Shown here in pieces: positions 21,716 through 33,966 of a DNA stretch of 64,000 bases; the stretch's first letter is position 1; every line of letters begins with the position of its first letter. Under the pieces are notes generated by a model that was not told where the DNA came from, ran no database searches, and saw only the letters and a program-made list of their open reading frames with translations. The translations under genes and the position numbers were made by a program. The stretch spans positions 357,955-421,954 of the forward strand of contig JAVSML010024617.1 in assembly GCA_038503035.1 (NCBI GenBank). The letters run 5' to 3'. Source of the stretch: Crocodylus rhombifer. Taxonomy: Eukaryota > Chordata > Crocodylia > Crocodylidae.

Positions 21716-22859
21716 ATGTCTTAAACTGTAATCTGAGTCCAACATAGTTTCCCCACACAGTTTTTTCCTACAGTTATCCCTTTTGTTATGCTAATCACAG
21801 CAAAGGGCTTTAAATATTAAAGGACAGAAATGAAACTGTTGGTGGTCCTGCCTGCAATTTATTTTCCGGTATACTACCTTTGCTAACCTCCAGCAAAAAC
21901 ATTTACCAAGCCTTGTTGTCTTTACTTTTTTTAAACCACAGAGAATCACCTATTTTGCTTTATAGTGGGTCAGTCTGTCAAAGAAAGGTAAATAAAACTG
22001 AGCTCTGGAGCTGGCTGATGAAAAGTTCTCTACAACATGACAGTAGAGAGAAAAACATTCATGATGGAACATGAACATGAGCAGGACTATAAAATGTAAA
22101 CTGTTTCATAGTAACACTTGCAAGGTATTTCAAAGAGAGTAGCAGCAACCGTGCAATCAATTTGGAAAACTGGACTTGTCAGCCTCTGACACTGGGAACA
22201 GATCATAAGACTCTCCCAAAATTCCTGTGAAAGTGAGTGTCATCCTACTGAAGTTAAGGGTCTTAACGTAGACTCACAATATGTTTCAGTTCCACTAACT
22301 GTATATCTTTCCTCCTTGCCTTTCCTTTAGGAATTTAGCCTGGGATTCACAAGAGCCTTAATAAGTTGGGTATGAAATCCTATTGAAATTCAAAGAAATT
22401 ATAGCTAGTAGCTACTGTAGGCTCCTTTGAAAAGCCCAGCCTTTGGACTTTGTTTTCATGAGGATGTTACACAGTAGTAATTATTAGTTAATTTGCCTTA
22501 AAGAACCCTGCACCAACACACAATCATTTTCTAAACTGAAATATCTTGACCTAGCTCACAATAGATAATCCTCCTTACAGCAAGACCGACTTCGCTTTGA
22601 TGTGAGATGTGATTGTATTCGGTTTATAGTTCATGTAGATGCATTCCTAGTTACTACTAGCAGTACTTCAAATACAATGTATTTTTTCCCATCTGGATTG
22701 GACATCTGATTTATGCATATCCAAGTGTCCTCCAATGCTCCAGACACCTTGCCACTCAAATGCAGATGGGCAGCTAGAAATGCCTCTTTTTGATACCAGG
22801 CAGTAGTGTCTACAAATACCCTCCTTAGAGTATCAGAAACCTCTATGACAACCGTCTGC
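21716..22859. other. Non-coding, no recognised element
   Basis: AT-rich sequence without TIRs, LINE motifs or coding signal. Confidence 0.45.
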
Positions 22860-23600
22860 CACTGCTTCTATGGGGTCTTGGAAGGAGCTGCAAGGGAGGG
22901 GCAGGTCCCAGATCCATTGGTGGGGCAGCTAGCAGTGAGCACCTGGCTGGGCAGGGAGTCCTGATCATGGCAAAGGACTAGGAACTTCCCCTGACCAGGA
23001 CAGCCCTGGGCTGCACAGGGAAGTCTGCATGTGAAGCCCAGAGCTGTCCCAGTCTGGGCAGGTCCCAGCCAGCTCTGGGCTGGGCAGGAAACTCCCTGTG
23101 CAAGGAGCTCCCAGCCTGCGCTCGGCAATTGTGGAATGATGGCTGGCAGATAACTGTTCCCAGCCGCAGGTCTGTGATCATGGAGCAAGGGGTCAGAGAC
23201 TATTGTTCCCATTTCCAGCTCTGTGATCCCGATAACAATCTCTCAGCCTCCACTCCACCATCCTGATCACAGAGCAGCGGCTGGAAGCTCCCTGCTGCCA
23301 GGGAGGGGAATGTTGTCCCCACCCAGGTTCCAGTGACAGAACCTGCTCCAGCAGCAGAAAGCTCCCAGGAACAGGAAGCAATCTCCCACCCCTGATGCCC
23401 AACTGACTGGGAGCAAATTTCCTCCAGGTCAGCTGTCAACACATACTATACCACACAGTAATTACTTGCAAGTAAATTTTCTACTTCTATTTACAGGTAG
23501 CAAATTTAATCATGATTAGAGCAAATTACTGCACAGTAAGCTTCTGCACATGTAGAAGGTGACACTTACTGCACAGTAATTTACTTTAATATCAAATAAA
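22860..23600. repeat. GC-rich foldback region ending in a TTACTGCACAGTAA hairpin
   Basis: A sharp GC-rich island (22860-23440) with repeated CTGATCACAGAGC and CAGCTCTG-type words in both orientations. It is followed by AT-rich DNA with an inverted pair: AAATTACTGCACAGTAAG (23523-23540) and CTTACTGCACAGTAATTT (23565-23582), matching at 16 of 18 positions across a 24-base loop. This looks like a transposon with subterminal hairpins, but its outer ends are not defined. Confidence 0.4.
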
Positions 23601-23829
23601 GCATCTCATTAGACACTCCCAATATTCTGATATACTGCAACCTGCCAGACATCTGACTTCCCAGGTACCTCTGCAATTTTACCTGTGCTGCTACATCCCC
23701 CTTTCCCCGGCCACCTCAGCCTCTCTCTCACCCCCTGATGCCTCCATTTCCATTTTCACTGACTGGCTTTCTTGCCTGCATTGCGTGCCAAGCCAGCCTC
23801 TGGCTTCTTTACTATTCCTTTCATCCAGA

Positions 23830-23945
23830 ACCAGGAGACACGCCAACTGCAGGTACTTCCTCAGCCTGAAAAAGGGGTTTTCAACCTGAAAGCTTCCTAA
23901 GATATATTTCTCTAACTATTCTGTTTTTTTCCATAATAAATATAT
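23830..23945 (+). repeat. Family P-like repeat, diverged
   Basis: CCTCAGCCTGAAAAAGGGGT, CAACCTGAAAGCTTCCTAAG and CCATAATAAATAT follow the block order of family P (GAAGAAGGGTG, CCTGAAAGCTTGCAAA, CTAATAAAAG). Diverged, so the assignment is tentative. Confidence 0.4.
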
Positions 23946-24003
23946 AAACATAAAAACATAAGATAAGCCATCACACACCACAAGTAACATATATCCTATA
24001 TAC

Positions 24004-24906
24004 GTGGGCAGTGGGGTTCCGCAGGGCTCGGTCCTCGGGCCCTCACTGTTCAACATCTTCATCAGTGACTTGGATGAGGGGGTAGAAAGCACCCTGTTCA
24101 AGTTTGCTGATGACACTAAGATGTGGGGGGATGTGGGGGCACTAGAAGGGTGCAATAGGCTACAAGCTGACCTTGACAGGTTGCAACGGTGGGCAGATGA
24201 GAATAGGATGGGGTTTAACACTGATAAGTGCAAGGTGTTGCACATGGGGAGGAAGAACTGGCACCACACTTACAGGTTAGGGAACTCCCCTCTTGCCAGC
24301 ACGGAGACAGAAAAGGATCTTGGAGTCGTCATTGACTCCACGATGAACATGGGCCGGCAGTGTGGGGAGGCAGTCAAGAAGGCCAGCCGTACCCTGTCAT
24401 GCATCCACAGATGCATCTCGAGCAGGTCCAGGGAGGTGATCCTCCCCCTTTATGCGGCACTGGTCAGGCCGCAGCTGGAGTACTGCGTCCAGTTCTGGGC
24501 ACCGCACTTCAAGAGGGACGTGGACGATATGGAAAGAGTTCAGAGGAGGGCCACTCGTATGATCAGGGGTCAGCAGGGCAGGCCTTATGAGGAGAGGCTA
24601 CGGGACCTGAACCTGTTTAGCCTCCACAAGAGAAGGTTAAGGGGGGACCTTGTGGCCTGCTACAAACTGGTCAGGGGGGATCAGCGGGTATTGGGGGAGT
24701 CCCTGTTCCCCCGTGCGCTGCCAGGAGTGATGAGGAATAACGGTCACAAGCTGGCGGAGGGTAAGTTTAGATTAGATATTAGGAGGCGCTACTTCACAGT
24801 CAGGGCGGCTAGGACCTGGAACCAGCTTCCAGGGGAAGTGGTGCAGGCTCCTAGCCTGGGGATTTTTAAAAGGAAGTTAGATGAGCACCTTGCCGGGGTC
24901 ATCTGA
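24004..24906 (+). pseudogene. CR1-B ORF2 C-terminal 300 codons, uninterrupted
   Basis: Open from the RT box SGVPQGSVLGPSLFN through KFADDTKMWGD (catalytic FADD intact), [50 protein letters not shown] and the tail EVVQAPSLGIFKRKLDEHLAGVI to its natural stop at 24904-24906. The fingers part of the RT, the endonuclease and ORF1 are absent, so it has no complete enzyme. The first codon is GTG at the truncation point and is not a real start. Confidence 0.92.
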
Positions 24907-25003
24907 CCCCGGTGCTCTTTCCTGCCAAGGCAGGGGGTCGGACTAGATGATCTACCTAGGTCCCTTCCGACTCTAGCTACTATGATACTATGATACTATG
25001 ATA
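24004..25003 (+). mobile_element. CR1 LINE, lineage B, young 5'-truncated copy with octamer tail
   Basis: Starts abruptly in the RT at about 24005 and runs through an open C-terminus to a CR1 3'UTR (CAGGGGGTCGGACTAGATGA, GGTCCCTTCCGACTCTAGC). It ends with three perfect CTATGATA octamers (24980-25003). Octamer-type 3' repeats are the mark of CR1. The open frame and clean tail suggest a recent insertion. No convincing target duplication is seen. Confidence 0.93.
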
Positions 25004-25199
25004 TCCAACACAACATCTTTACTTCTTGCTGTCAGTTCCTTTATAAAAAGAAAGGATCTGTGACAGTTCAGTTTGGCTACCTTAGATACTGCTGGTGCTA
25101 CTGGTGCTGACTGCTGAGTCACCTACGTTATTTTTACCTGCTGCCGTTTACAGTGCTGGACTAGGCTGAGGCTGTAGGGGAGGAGGAACCCTCACTGAA

Positions 25200-25860
25200 G
25201 CACACTGTCATGTTGTGCAGAGGCCCCAGCATCAGGAAGAGTGCACCTGAATGCACATACAGTGTCACCCACCCATGTCACAAGTTTTGCCTGCCTGCGG
25301 CCAGAGGTGCAGGATCCCAGAACCCAGACTTCTCCTGCACCCATTTCCTTGACAGCTGGCAGGCTTCATGGCCTAAGCAGGGGCTAGCAGGCCTGCAGTT
25401 TTCCCCTACTGTGCCGTAACACATGCAGTGTCACTTATGTCACGAGTTTTGCTTGTCAGCAGTTTGAAGTTCCATTTCCCAGAAACTCCTGCACTTATCT
25501 CCTTGACACTTGGCAGGCTTTGTGGCCTCATCAGGGGTAATCCCTGCAGTTTTCACCCTGCTGTGGCTTAACACACACACACAACAGGAGTTTTGCTTGT
25601 CATCAGCTTGAGGTACAGTGTCCCAGAAACCCCTATACCTATTTCCTTGAAACTTGGTAGGCTTCATGCCCTCAGCAGAGGCTATCATCCCTGCATGTTT
25701 CATCTGACTCAGCCACAAAAAACCAAAGCTATAGATATTTCATTGATTCCCCATTATACTCTATGGCGCAAACTCTGAATCACTCTGAATCAGCTCCAAA
25801 TCTTCAGAATCCGATTTGGCTGAATATGAATCAAATAGTTCTCTATTCGCACAGGCCTAC
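25200..25860. mobile_element. Transposon fragment with internal ~150-bp tandem units and GCACAGGCCTA end
   Basis: Three diverged units recur: GTTTTGCYTGYC (about 25280, 25445, 25589), then CTTGACA/CTTGAAA-CTTGGYAGGCTT (about 25349, 25502, 25645), then CAGGGG...CCTGCAG or CCTGCATG. The right end is CTCTATTCGCACAGGCCTAC, with GAATCA-rich sequence before it, like the 263-868 element. The ORF on the minus strand (25440-25718) mirrors the tandem units and is not a gene. No matching left end was found, so it is truncated. Confidence 0.6.
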
Positions 25861-26215
25861 TGTCTATCATTCTGATTGCTTAGCAACCAGCTCTGCCTAT
25901 GTGACCCAGGTAGGTAAATTCCTGAGGGAGGGAGAACCTGCTCTCATTGTTCAGTTTACTACCTCTACAGGTCATGTAACTAGTTCTCTCAACTGCCAGC
26001 CAACCTGGTTGCTTGGTTTACTTGAAATCTATCTAGCTATATAGCTGGCAATACAGCAGATGCATAATCAACAGCTACCTAGCCACACTATTTGCTCTAA
26101 GGTTATTCTGTGAATCCTCCCTATCCTGAATCCTCCCCCAAGCCTTCTCTCTGTAACCAATAAAGTTGTCCACTGTACCTAGTGTGGTAGATTCATTGGG
26201 AGAGGAATAAGAGGC
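25861..26215 (+). other. LTR-like segment (uncertain)
   Basis: TGTCTATCATT at the start, AACCAATAAAGTTGTCC at about 26155, and a downstream T-rich segment resemble an LTR with a polyadenylation signal near its 3' side. I find no CA end, target duplication, primer-binding site or retroviral gene. Included only as a possibility. Confidence 0.2.
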
Positions 26216-29200
26216 ATGCCTTCATGTCCTCTTGGTCCTGCTGACCAAGGGAAGCTACTGTTTGTGCGCCAGACCAAAGGAAGCACCCCAAGTTCTTGCA
26301 GTGGGCCAAGCACCCTCAAGGTCTACAAGGCCTGTGTATACCAGGGGCACAGGGCCACGGACAGACCGAGACTCCTGGGTGGCGGCAGCAATGACCCCAG
26401 GCTCACAGGTTGTGCTCTGGGGTCAGGCAGATGTGAGGCACCCCCAGGGAGGCACTTGCAGCATGGTAGGTTCTCAGGCTCGATGAGGTGGGTGGCCCAG
26501 TGCAGTAGTGCCCCCTGTTGGCCCACCACAGGGCATGCCTACAAACAGCAGCAGCAGGAGATGATATGGGGGAGGAAGACCCCTTAAGCAGCCTCTGCCT
26601 CCAGAAAGGGCTCACAGGAAGCCCCATTCACCCTTGCTACCAGCTAGTAAGCATGAGGGGCTGCCTACAAGTGGTAAAGGTGGCAGAACATGCCTGGAAC
26701 CCAGGGACATTGAAACACTGGGAACTCTAAAGGGGTGGCAACAGCTGCTGGGGCAAGCCCGTAAGCGAGCCTTTCCTCATTGACTTGCTACCCTGGGGGC
26801 AGAAGCATGACTACAGGGAGCGATAGGAGCAATTACCCCAAATTTTGAATTATCAATGGGGGGAAGGGGAGGCAAAAAAACCCAGCTGCTGCTAGCAGGT
26901 ATGCAAGTGGTTCATTCTGCTTCTAATATGCCCCAGGCACTTGGCTACATCCCCTCACTGTTGCCAGGGGGTGAGGGCTAAGAAGTCATATTACCCCCTG
27001 GCTGGAAAGTATGGCTTTGTGGCACACAACCAGGGAGCTAAGCATATGCACACACTCTAAAGCAATCTATTTTTGTAGGTCTACAAACTTTGTAATACTA
27101 TATTGTTTTGAATATAGTGTTCTTCTATCTTCTTATATTTTTGTATTACAAAATATATGTGCAATTTAAAAGACTTCATATTGTACTATATGATACTGGA
27201 TTGGCCATTAGCAAGTAGGAGCCATGTCTCCATTTCATGTTCCACAATTTTCACTGCTCCTTAAGAAGCCTTGCCCACTGAATTCCCTAACAAAACTCCA
27301 CTTGACTTGAAAGGGACCAATGGCATCCCTAGAAGTCTTATTCATATTATCAGTTGTCCTTGGGAAGCCCGTTGACTTCATGTTAACTTCTTTGGAACTG
27401 TATACAAGCAAGTGAGAATATGAATAAGCTCCTGAATCAATGAAGCATATTTTCAAGGTATATTTTGTGCCTACTGAGAGGTGAGAGGAAAAGACAAGAG
27501 GCCAGAGATTTACAGGTGTGGGTCCAATGGTGAACAGAAAGACATCTGATACAACCAAATCATAATTATTGCATGTTGGCTGCTTGATCTGTCAATGACA
27601 AACACCTCATGGTTCTAATCACCTCTGTGTAATATGTACATATGTACACAGATACATGCATACATTTATATATTGTATATGTATATAAATATACATCCCA
27701 GAGTATTCAGCCTTCTTGAACTGTCTTACAAAAAATATGAGCTATGCAAGGCTTTGTGGATATGGTATATTGTGTTTTCAAGACAGTCCCCAGTACAAAG
27801 AAGCTATGTAAATCATAGCACAGGATTCGTTTTTGCCCATGTAATGTAAATAGAGAAGGGGCTTTTAAAGCGGAAGATTTGCATTATTATTGGCAACATT
27901 AGTACACTTTTTTTCCCCTTAATGTATTACAGCTCAAATGCTCTCTGTTTTCTACACTGTTATACAGAAAACTTGTGCATCTGTAATTTGAGTAAACTAT
28001 CATCTAATTAAACAATTTTGATTGAATATGCTAATGCAATGGATCATAAAAAAAAGAATAATTATAAAGGGACTTCAAGAGGATAATTACAAATGGGAAA
28101 TGTTGAATCTGAATAAAATTCTTATTTTCTTTAATTACTGAAAATCCATCTTAGCCAGGGATTGAGAATATCTTTATTTAAGCATTGTGCACAGTGAGTG
28201 TCTCTTCAGACACATGGAAAATATGAACTTGATTAATGTATTTGTTAGCTATCGCTTAACAACTATCAAAACCTACCAGCTTCAGTCTGAAGAAGTCAAG
28301 ACAGCTCCAGCATTGCTTGGTCTCCACAGATCTGGTGGATCAGCAGTGTTTCCTCATCTCAGCAGCAGAACAGCCAATGCCTATTTTAGCATTGGCCATC
28401 GGAGGCTCAAAAGAGGTATGGTCCTTTCCAATGTTCCCACCCTGGAAATGTCAGAAAGGAACTTGCTCAGGGCAAACAACTCCATAGTCTGGCTAAAATC
28501 CTCACCACAGAATACCTCTGCTCTGCAAACAGGACTCTGGGCCTCTCTAGTAGCCATACTCTCCCAAAAACCCCGCTATTTGGAGTTGAGTAACAGCTAG
28601 ATTCTTTTTGTCTTAAACTTGTGTGGAGACTCATTCAGTAAGAGATATTTCCCAGTCAGAAGAAGCTTGCAAGTACCATATTTTGATTTTTTTTCTGGGT
28701 ATTTGCTAGGTATTCTTCCTCAGCCCAGTTATACACCTCATGGAGCACATCTGGTATCACAAGCTGTTTTCTAGTCAACCAGTTTGCATAGATCAATTTC
28801 TTTAGAGTCATTCTTCAATATGGAAATACTTGCACAAACAGTGTGTAGGGACAGTAAAGTCCTTCTTACATGCTTTTCAATACTCCTGGAAATCTTTCAG
28901 AATTTCTCACATGCAAACTGAAAAGCAATCTGTCCTAATGATAGGCAGAAGAAGCCCGTGAACTCTTTTTGTCAGATGTCAAATATTTCTCTGTCATTTT
29001 CCCCTCTTCCCCCTGACAATTGTATCAGGCCAGAACTTCTATCCATTCACTGGTGCAAATAACTAAAGTAAGCAGTACTGGGCAGATAGAACAGGGTGGA
29101 ACTTGGTCTGTGATCAGGAAGCTTGAGGACAGGTAAGATCCAATATTTTGTTCGGGGCCTTTGTAAAAAAAAGAATTACATGTTAAAATTGGGCCCAATT

Positions 29201-29273
29201 CTCATTTACATAAGTATACCTTTCACTGCATTGAGGGTATTGTACACTACAGTCAGCATTGTGTCTGCAGTTC
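26216..29273. other. Non-coding; GC-rich to about 27.0 kb, then AT-rich
   Basis: 26216-27000 is GC-rich with short ORFs but no known domain. 27600-27720 is an AT-rich ATGTATA-type simple stretch. 27860-28180 (TAATTA-, CATTATTATTGG-type words) reads like unique regulatory-type DNA. The 137-codon ORF at 28187-28600 has no recognisable product. Confidence 0.4.
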
Positions 29274-29281
29274 ATATAGAC

Positions 29282-29543
29282 CAGTGGTTCTCAACCTTCT
29301 TATACTCAAGGCACACCTTGGAAAATGCCAGTTCATAGTTTTTGCTCATTTTTTGACTATGGAAAAATAATAAAACAACTTTGTTCTTGCATAGAAATCA
29401 GAAAGATACCAGCAGTTCAGGATGTTTTTAACACTATGGATTCCTATTTGAAATTCCTGGGTTTATCTTATGAATTGTTTGTACATCTAAAAGTGCTAAC
29501 ATGTTGTGGCACACTTGAAAGGCACCTTGGTTGAGAATCACTT
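29282..29543. mobile_element. Non-autonomous hAT-like element, copy 1
   Basis: Left end CAGTGGTTCTCAACC (29282-29296) and right end GGTTGAGAATCACTT (29529-29543) are inverted repeats, 13 of 15 matching. Such CAGTGGTTCTCAA ends are typical of hAT/Charlie-type MITEs. The flanks ATATAGAC (29274-29281) and ATGTAGGC (29544-29551) agree at 6 of 8 positions, which fits an eroded 8-bp hAT target duplication. No transposase. A second copy is at 41861-42018. Confidence 0.8.
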
Positions 29544-29551
29544 ATGTAGGC

Positions 29552-32500
29552 ATAACCAAATTTACTTCCGCTGGCTTGGACAGTGCCAGTTCTGTTGGTA
29601 CCATAGCACTGGGCTCAGTGCAGGCTGCAAAACCTACCTGAAAAGCTGAGTAAATATGGGCAGTTAGCCTGCCTGACTCCCATTCTGCTGTGACTACGCT
29701 CTAGCTAGCTAGTTTAAAGCTAGCTGATGTATATCTCTTTATACCTGAACAAGCTACAGTTACAGCAGTTACTGCAGCATACAAATGCCCTGATAGTGCC
29801 TCTAGACACCATCTCAGCCATTAAAAGGTCCTCAGTTTAAAGAAGAATCAGGCCTATTGTTGCCTATATTATAGGGTTAAAGAAATAAAATGTCCCAAAG
29901 TTTGGTGCCATATCCTGATATTCCCCAAAGGGGCTGTGAAATAATAGGTTGGTCCTGAATTTGGACAAAACTCCCACAACATTCCCATAATGCCAAGCAG
30001 TCTCCTGCAGCAATGCAACACTTCTCCCTGGAGGCTAAATAGCTCTGCTGAGAGGCTAATGAGGTATAACAGAAGCAGCACAGTCACCCACACATGGCAT
30101 TTTAGCTCGGATAATGTACTTTGCCTCACACCCAGGCACTACCCTAACCAGAGCTGGGAGTGTTTGTTGTAAACAACATCTGGTCCCAGAGGCTTGCAGA
30201 GGGCTTGGATCTGGAGAAAGATCTGAGACTGAACCTGAGATTTAGGTTCCTAAAATTTCGTTGCTTCATCTAGGGTAAATAAACTGTAATGGATATTGTG
30301 AAAGCCCTGGAGCTTTGTTATGTAGGCACTTGACATCACTAGGTGACTCTGCACATTAGTTCTGCCAATATGGCCTTGTTTAGTAGTTTATGATTATTGT
30401 ATTTGTGGTATGACAGATGATGTGGTTCTTTTCAATAATTTTGGGTTTTATCCTTTCTATGTGCTGCAAAAGAAAAGGAATGGCACAAAAATATTTTGCT
30501 TAGTTTTTCCTAGTCCAGTTTGCTGTTTTACATTCAAAATTGCAGTTTTATCCATCTTGTCTTTGCAGGAAAATATTTTAAACAAGCAACATTTGTTATT
30601 TCATATTCCTACTAAGAAAATGGAAATCAAAGTTATGAAGAAAAGAAGAGCTCTAAAAATCATATTTTAAACACTTTTTGTCTGTTTTCAATAGTGCTTA
30701 TTTGACTCAAGTGGCTAACAAACAGTTCAGAAATAAGATTTGAAACCAATGCTCCAGTAATTAAGAACCAAGAATGCTTCCACTTTATTTCTCTGGTCCT
30801 CCAAAAAGATTGCCAGACAGCACAGGAAAGGTAAGTCTCGAGTTTGTGTTTTGTCGGGGGGGGGGGGGGTTGTTTTTGATGCTTTTGAGAAATAACAAGG
30901 GGGATGGGAGAAAATATAATTTGCCTTTTTTAAATTAAAGTTCAAGCTGTCTTTATACATCACTGAAGAGCAAAAATAAGGCACAAAAACCTGGCTTGCC
31001 CCTTTGCGGATCACTCATAGGCAGAACTATGCTAGAGAGATTTTTTTGAGCAATTTCAGCTTGAGAGGAACACAATGATCTAAGGGAAAAAAAGAGGACT
31101 TAAAAATATCTGTTCATCAGACCAGAATCCCCAGACAAATATATAGAGGTTACAAAGCATCCAGACTCTGAGGCCAACAAGAGCTAAAAGAAACTAGTCA
31201 CAGATGGTCTCAGACTGTAAAATAAAGTGAAGAAATACTTAAGAAGCTATGAACTGGAACACCATGAGTTTTCTTGTGGCCTGATATGGTTTCAAGATAT
31301 TAAGAATTAAACCTTTCCCAACACAGAGACTGGAACAGGAGTACTGTATGTTCCAATATAAGAATTTGGGATACCTATACAAAATCCGCTGTATTCCAAG
31401 GGAAATTATCTTGTAGGAAGAAAACAGTAAATCAGGGGTTTGGGGTTTTTTTCTTCTAGCCAAGTCTAATCTTTGCATTTCAACTTTATGGTATAAAATC
31501 CCTTATAGACATTTGTTTATTTTCAAAAATATAAGCACTGCGATTAAGTCCTAACATAGAAGAAACCCGGTATGAATTTCTGAAACCTAAATAATGAGAT
31601 GTGTGTAACCACCATTCTACATGGCCGATGACTAGGTTGTTCAAGATGCCAAGGTTTGGGATAGGTGGGGTAAGTGTCTTGATCAGCTGCTAGAGTCATT
31701 CAGCAGAGTGGTGAATGGACTGCCAGGCCAGAACAATTTAAATGAATTTCTATAATGAATGAATGGAATGAAAGAGCCTAAGTTTCCTGATTCAGTTACT
31801 CAAAGACATGAAAGCATCACAGATATTGGTTTATTTACCACCTGAAGGGAAAAGTACTTATCTAAAATTAAAAGATCCATTAGCGTAACAACTTGAGCCT
31901 TAAAGTGCATGATTCTACCCTCCTCCCTCCCATTCATGCACACACATTAATTCCTGAACAGGAAACACAAACAGAGGAAAAAAAGATGTTGGGCATGAGG
32001 CATTTAGTGATAAAAATCTACTCTGATTATAGCCTACCTGCAGAAAAGGAAGCTGGCTCAGGAAAAGCACTTAGAGCTATTCTATAACTATTGTACCTTG
32101 CAAGAGCCACACCAGCAGAGAGAGAACACACCATATCTCTGATTGAGGCAGAGGTGTGTAATCTAACTCTTTATGAAATAAGCAATCTCAGGCACTTTCA
32201 TATTCTCCCGTTTCATTTCACCTTATGTACTTCAGTTTGGCAGCTGTACATTACAGCATTTTTCCCCCCCATGGAGATTCTTTTCCCCCTGACAAATGTA
32301 GGATTACTGAAAACTGAACCAGTCTTTAAGGCAATTGTGTTGTGATAAGATCCCACGTGAGCTGGTGAATGCAGACTCAGGATGACTCAGGCTGGTTCTG
32401 TGTCTGATGGCACCATGGTGTTTTCACCTGCCTGATTATCCAGCGCATCAGAAGAAGACACTGCAGCTCCCTAATCAGTAGAATTTATGGCACCTTTTTT

Positions 32501-33480
32501 CCTTTGAGGAGAGTTACCCTTCCAGGCATCGACTAAAGCAGAGTCTTTAAAAGAAGCAGCAACACAACCCAACAGAGCAGAGTCTGATCTTACTTTTAGG
32601 ATCCGGAGGTACATTATGTGTTGTTGGTAGATGAGACAGGTGTTCCTTCTAGGAGTTTCAGCAGGTTACTAACTAGAAGTGGTCGATATTCAGCCTCTGA
32701 TCACTACCTCTGACCAACTATCTACTCCTAGTACACTGCTACCTTGCTAATCTACCACAGCCACACTCCAAGGCCTGCTGGTATAGAGTTCTGTTAACAC
32801 ATTGCAAACTGTTAAGACCTAAAGCTACAAATCCCAGAGGAAACTTCACAGAAGCTCTTCCATGGTGTTCAGGAAGAGTCTGAATTCCCCTAACTTACAA
32901 ATCCAAAAAACAAGTTTTTAGTGCTGAAAGTAGAAGTCTGAATGGCATGGCCTGGGCAAACTGGACCTTGAAGCTTAAGTGTTTAAATCTAAGGTTTTCA
33001 GAGAGGCCTATTACAAATTAAAGTGGATGTAATCTACAAAATTCAGAGGGGAAAAAGTGCTGTGTTACAGGCCAGCAAAGCTACAAGTGAGTGAAAGACC
33101 AGCAGCAATATGCCTAGAAGTATAACAAATGAACAGGCTTTGCAGGGTCCAGCTCATGCAAGTGACATCACCAGAGAAGATTTTTTAAAACAAGTTTAAA
33201 TAGGCTCCCTTTTGCCCGGCTTAAAAGTGATTTTAGCAATAGAACAAAGTTGGCTTTATACAGGCTAGAGGTATTGAATAGATTAAAAATATCATTTTCC
33301 CTTGAAACCAAAGAGATTGCGACTCTTAGGCACAACTTTCAACTTTTTAAAGCACAGTGGTCCTGATCCTGACATGCAGTCCCAAAAGAGCTAAGCATCT
33401 AGCACCCTTTGATGCTCTGAGCCGAAGTTTACATGAGTTGTGAGGTTTGGGGATTGTTCAATTCATCACTGTTGGCTCAG
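29552..33480. other. Non-coding, no recognised element
   Basis: AT-rich sequence with a G14 run at 30856-30869 (a common sequencing or polymerase slip site). Short ORFs look random. No TIR, LINE or SINE motif I can support. Confidence 0.45.
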
Positions 33481-33966
33481 GTATCTCCTCCCAAAATTCT
33501 CACCTTTGGGAACATGTCACTTTCCTTCACCCAAAGAAAGTAGGTGAAGCTATGTCAGAATGGGAAAGCAACTCTATAAACCCTTCCAGTGATATAAATC
33601 CTACCAACATAGAATCACCTTGATTCCAAAATAGTTTATACAGCCAGATTAGGAAGGTCTGTGGCAGGAGTGCCCGCTCTTGCCACACACCTTCCTGGTC
33701 TGATTCCCCCACACTCCTCCTGGGAACAGAGGCGCGTGAGATGAGGTGCTGTCTCTGAAGATGCCAGGAGGAGTCAGCCCAAGACGGGCTGCTGCAGGAC
33801 TGCGTGTGCCTGCTTTCTTTGGGTGTATCAGATAACCCTAATGTAGGCGGGAGCGTTTGCTTCTGCCACAGCCACTTCCCAATTTGGCTATAGACTACAC
33901 TTTTGGGGCACTTCCTACCACCACAGCACCCCTGAAACAGTCTCAACCCTAGCTGAGAAGCACTGG
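33480..33966 (-). mobile_element. Possible hAT-like fragment with CCAGTGCTTCTCAGCT end
   Basis: The minus strand begins CCAGTGCTTCTCAGCT (33951-33966), an end resembling hAT elements, followed by GC-rich sequence unlike its neighbours. The opposite end was not found. The 139-codon minus ORF inside it has no known product. Confidence 0.3.

Noticed and set aside
25440..25718. Minus ORF with two similar halves as a repeat protein
   Set aside because: The halves mirror the DNA tandem units of the transposon; the third unit is not in frame.
28187..28600. 137-codon ORF as a host gene
   Set aside because: No recognisable domain, start context or splice context, and isolated in non-coding DNA; length is within chance for 64 kb.
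30856..30869. G14 run as a G-quadruplex
   Set aside because: A simple homopolymer, length probably unreliable; no further G-tracts nearby.
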